Program-made: the position numbers and the translations under genes
The notes under the pieces: generated by a model
The model's database searches: none
What the model was told of the DNA's origin: nothing
The model's input: only the letters and a program-made list of their open reading frames with translations
NCBI GenBank assembly: GCA_039806065.1
Contig: JBDKJS010000083.1
Location: forward strand, 1-64,000
Origin: JBDKJS01 sp039806065
GTDB taxonomy: Bacteria > Bacteroidota > Bacteroidia > AKYH767-A > 2013-40CM-41-45
Direction of reading: 5' to 3'
Length of the DNA stretch: 64,000 nt
Part shown: positions 61,117-64,000 of the stretch, one piece after another
Numbering within the stretch: position 1 is the stretch's first letter
Layout: every line of letters starts with the position of its first letter

Positions 61117-62490
61117 ATGCAGTCAAAATCCTCACCCATAAAGATCTTCATCTTAGAAGACAACGATTTCTACCGCGAGCTTATTAAATACAACTTAAGT
61201 CTAATACCTGATTATGAGGTGCACACTTTTGGCACTGGCCGTGAATTGTTAGACAACCTACATAAGAATCCGCACATCGTTACGCTTGATTTTGTACTAC
61301 CAGATTATACGGGTGATGAGCTTATTCAAAAAATCAAAAACTACAATAACAATATCCATGTTATTGTTATTTCGGAGCAGCGCGACATACGGACCGCTGT
61401 AGAGATGCTACGCAAAGGAGCATTTGAATACATTACCAAAGACGAAGAAACGCGCGACCATTTACTGCATGCCATCAATAAAATAGTTGACAAACTAGTA
61501 TTACAAAGTGAGGTAGCCTTGCTGCGAAAGGAGTTGGATAAAAAGTATGAATTTGAAAACATAGTCCAAGGCCGCAGTGAGTCTATAAAGAAGGTTTATG
61601 ATTTAATGACCAAGGCCGTTAACTCAAATATCAATGTATCCATAAGCGGAGAATCCGGAACCGGAAAAGAGGTAGTAGCCAAGGCCATACACTATCATTC
61701 TACCAAAAAGAACAAACCATTTGTAGCGGTGAATGTGGCGGCCATCCCTAAAGACTTATTAGAAAGTGAGTTGTTTGGACATGAAAAAGGATCATTTACC
61801 GGTGCCACAGCTACCAGAATTGGAAAATTTGAAGAAGCGGATGGCGGCACCCTCTTTTTAGATGAGATCGGAGAATTAGACATTTCACTACAGGCCAAAC
61901 TACTACGTGTGCTACAAGAAAAAGAAATTACCAGAATAGGTTCTAATAAGGTAATTAAAATAAATTGTCGAATCATTATCGCCACTCATAAAAATTTACT
62001 AGAAGAAGTAAAGAAAAATAATTTCAGAGAGGATTTATATTATCGTCTTATGGGTCTTCCCATACACATGCCTTCCCTTCGAGACCGAAGCAGCGATATA
62101 CTCATCATTGCCAAAACCCTACTCGATTCATTCTGCAGGGAAAATATGGGGACTACTAAATTGTCATTTACTCCTGATGCACAAGAAAAACTATTGAAAC
62201 ATTATTACCCTGGAAACATTAGAGAGCTCAAGGCTGTGATAGAATTAGCAGCAGTATTGTGCAATGGTCATCTAATAGAACCACATGACATTCGTTTTGA
62301 GAGTGCAGCCAGCATTAATGCACTTACCTATGAAGAAACCACACTTGAGGAATATACCATGAAAATAATTAAATATTTTCTAGAAAAATACAATGACAAT
62401 GTGGTAACGGTGGCCAAAAAACTAGATGTAGGCAAATCAACGATATACAGATATATTAAAGAAAAGAAATTAAACATTGCCAAGGTTTAA
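61117..62490 (+). CDS. sigma-54-dependent response regulator (NtrC family)
   Basis: 457 aa. Receiver domain about 1-125 with acidic pocket E14/D15, phosphoacceptor D58 (TLDFVLPD) and K108. AAA+ domain about 145-380 with Walker A GESGTGK (178-184), the sigma-54 contact loop GSFTGA (225-230; canonical GAFTGA) and Walker B GGTLFLDEIGEL (243-254). Fis-type helix-turn-helix at about 430-452 (AKKLDVGKSTIYRYIKEKK). It activates sigma-54 promoters when phosphorylated, probably by the PAS-containing sensor encoded 15 nt downstream. Targets unknown. Confidence 0.95.
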   Translation: MQSKSSPIKIFILEDNDFYRELIKYNLSLIPDYEVHTFGTGRELLDNLHKNPHIVTLDFVLPDYTGDELIQKIKNYNNNIHVIVISEQRDIRTAVEMLRKGAFEYITKDEETRDHLLHAINKIVDKLVLQSEVALLRKELDKKYEFENIVQGRSESIKKVYDLMTKAVNSNINVSISGESGTGKEVVAKAIHYHSTKKNKPFVAVNVAAIPKDLLESELFGHEKGSFTGATATRIGKFEEADGGTLFLDEIGELDISLQAKLLRVLQEKEITRIGSNKVIKINCRIIIATHKNLLEEVKKNNFREDLYYRLMGLPIHMPSLRDRSSDILIIAKTLLDSFCRENMGTTKLSFTPDAQEKLLKHYYPGNIRELKAVIELAAVLCNGHLIEPHDIRFESAASINALTYEETTLEEYTMKIIKYFLEKYNDNVVTVAKKLDVGKSTIYRYIKEKKLNIAKV

Positions 62491-62505
62491 TTGCATTGTG
62501 AAGCT

Positions 62506-64000
62506 ATGGAAAAACAATTATTAGATTTTTTAATAGAAGCGCGTCATAAAGAACCGCACAAGGCTTATAGTTTGCCTAATGCCATGACTTGCTATTTTGA
62601 AGAAAAAGCCAAGCAAGATCCAGCCGCACTGGCCCAAGAAATAGCTGGACTTTTGAGTCTTACCAGCAGTAGAATTGAAGATTATAAAGCCAACATACAA
62701 CAACAAAATAAAATACTTGAACAAAATGCAGCAGAACTTACCAAGGCCAACCAGCAATTAGAACAAGATTTAAATTTACAGCGCAAAACGCTTCGCAACC
62801 TCCGAAATACAGCGGTGATGCTTGCCCGTTATAGCAATGTAGAGTTGAGCATTGAAGAAAACAACATCGAAATATTGAGCCAGCTGGTGCAAGAATTGAT
62901 AGCCAACCGTGAACAAGACAGATTGGCATTGGTGGAAAGTAAAATTAAATACAGCAATTTAGTAGAAGAGATTAATTCTATAGTGATGCAAATAAATGCT
63001 GATGGAGAATTTACATTTTTAAATAAAGCCTGGTATGATATTACGGGCCATCCTATTGAACATGCCCTGCACCACTCCATTTATCAATTTATAAATGATG
63101 AGCAAGCAAGCCTTCAGCTAAAAGAGGCCATTAACCATATGGTGCAACACAATGTGCTCACCTATCAAACCAACTTAAGCATAAGTACACATGCTAAAAA
63201 AACAGTATACGTAGAGTTGGCCTTAAAATTAAGCTTTAATATAACTGGCGAAATAAACGGTATAACAGGTATCATGACAGATATCACTGAGATTTTAGAG
63301 AAAAATAAAAAAATTAACACACTCAAAGATTTTTACGAAAACATTCTCAACAAACTACCCATTGATATAGCCATCTTTGACCAAAACCACAAATACCTTT
63401 ACTTAAATGCTTCGGCTATTAAAGATGAAGAATTAAGAAAGTGGTTAATAGGAAAAGATGATTTTGACTATGCCGCTTTTAGAGGCAAATCAATGGACAT
63501 AGCCACTGAAAGAAGAGAAGCATTTGAGCAAGTAATAGCTACCGGTGAAGCCATTGAGTGGGAAGAGCATTTGCCACAAGGTGAGGGGAAAGGGCAAAAC
63601 TATATCAGGTGGTTTAAACCCATTAGCGATGAGAACCAACAAGGAAGTTATGTAATAGGATACGGATTTGATATTACAGAACGTAAATCAATAGAAAGTG
63701 CGCTCAAGGTGAGCGAGGCCCAATTCAAGGCCATCAATACCATAGTACCGGTGGGCATATTTATAGAGAACCAAAACAGAGAATGTATTTTTGTGAATGA
63801 GGCCTTTACTAATATTACAGGCCTCACCAGTGAACAAACCTTGGTGAGTAGCTGGCGCGAAAGCATGCATGCTGAAGATAAGAAGGAGGCAACCAAACTA
63901 CTGGAAGAGGCTTATAAGAAAAACAAAACCAGTATTAAACTCAACACCCGCTATGTTCATCACAACGGATCTACACATTGGACCAATATAAACATAACCG
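62506..64000 (+). CDS. multi-PAS sensor protein (probable histidine kinase, C-terminus beyond window)
   Basis: Open frame from ATG 62506 to the window end, 498 codons. Residues 1-145 are helical with a coiled-coil stretch (QQQNKILEQNAAELTKANQQ). Three PAS domains follow: about 146-265 (MQINADGEFTFLNKAWYDITG), about 272-395 (KLPIDIAIFDQNHKYLYLNA, ending FDITERK) and from about 397 (VPVGIFIENQNRECIFVNEAF). No transmembrane segment, so it senses a cytoplasmic signal. Histidine-kinase core not in the window; the kinase call is inferred from the response regulator 15 nt upstream. Confidence 0.8.
   Translation, partial: MEKQLLDFLIEARHKEPHKAYSLPNAMTCYFEEKAKQDPAALAQEIAGLLSLTSSRIEDYKANIQQQNKILEQNAAELTKANQQLEQDLNLQRKTLRNLRNTAVMLARYSNVELSIEENNIEILSQLVQELIANREQDRLALVESKIKYSNLVEEINSIVMQINADGEFTFLNKAWYDITGHPIEHALHHSIYQFINDEQASLQLKEAINHMVQHNVLTYQTNLSISTHAKKTVYVELALKLSFNITGEINGITGIMTDITEILEKNKKINTLKDFYENILNKLPIDIAIFDQNHKYLYLNASAIKDEELRKWLIGKDDFDYAAFRGKSMDIATERREAFEQVIATGEAIEWEEHLPQGEGKGQNYIRWFKPISDENQQGSYVIGYGFDITERKSIESALKVSEAQFKAINTIVPVGIFIENQNRECIFVNEAFTNITGLTSEQTLVSSWRESMHAEDKKEATKLLEEAYKKNKTSIKLNTRYVHHNGSTHWTNINIT

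Overview
The window is a piece of a Bacteroidota chromosome, AT-rich with densely packed genes. The signs are: two secreted proteins with type IX secretion (T9SS) C-terminal sorting domains, Bacteroidota-type promoter elements (TAnnTTTG), few recognisable Shine-Dalgarno sites, the panC / half-length glycogen synthase / DUF4270 neighbourhood, and a fused gamma-alpha 2-oxoacid:ferredoxin oxidoreductase. A Chitinophagia- or Sphingobacteriia-like lineage is plausible, but I cannot fix the family from sequence alone. No phage, insertion sequence, CRISPR array, rRNA or origin was seen.

Layout. 1-2.6 kb: DUF4270 lipoprotein (cut by the window edge) and a glycogen-synthase-like protein on the minus strand, with panC divergent. 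2.7-9.4 kb: an M13 metallopeptidase with its own terminator, then a tightly coupled four-gene operon (B12-binding radical SAM, class I methyltransferase, nucleotidyltransferase, second B12-binding radical SAM). Its product is unknown, and it is the best candidate here for an undescribed pathway. 9.4-24.9 kb, minus strand: a complete dcw cell-wall/division cluster in canonical order, mraZ-rsmH-ftsL-ftsI-murE-mraY-murD-ftsW-murG-murC-ftsQ-ftsA-ftsZ, without murF or ddl. It has a three-repeat MraZ operator in front and a terminator behind. 25-30 kb: hydrolase, EngB GTPase, a T9SS cargo protein, an RNA-methyltransferase-like protein and a coiled-coil/winged-helix protein. 29.2-32.2 kb, minus strand: an O-antigen-ligase/TPR protein with a two-TM partner. 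32.2-43.1 kb: gltX-folB, tRNA-Cys, cyclophilin, pheS, TfoX-like, psd, YbjQ, glutamate dehydrogenase, and korA-korB.

43.3-46 kb: an MBOAT/AlgX-like pair for polysaccharide O-acetylation. 46-50.8 kb, minus strand: acyl-CoA dehydrogenase, a small outer-membrane barrel with a His-rich mature N-terminus, and a large T9SS-secreted lysyl oxidase that keeps the copper histidines and both residues that form the lysyl-tyrosyl-quinone cofactor. 51-54.7 kb: AsmA-like protein and a thioredoxin-fold protein. 55.2-59.1 kb: SixA phosphatase, a small basic protein, ppk1 and ppx (polyphosphate metabolism). 59.2-61 kb: ybeY, a DUF6427-like membrane protein and two tiny coupled ORFs. 61.1-64 kb: a sigma-54-dependent response regulator and a multi-PAS sensor truncated by the window end.

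Start-site note. Several genes begin with TTG or GTG (35711, 51000, 53588, 58172, 8008). Several others have the -7 promoter element only 4-6 nt before the start codon, which suggests leaderless or nearly leaderless mRNAs.
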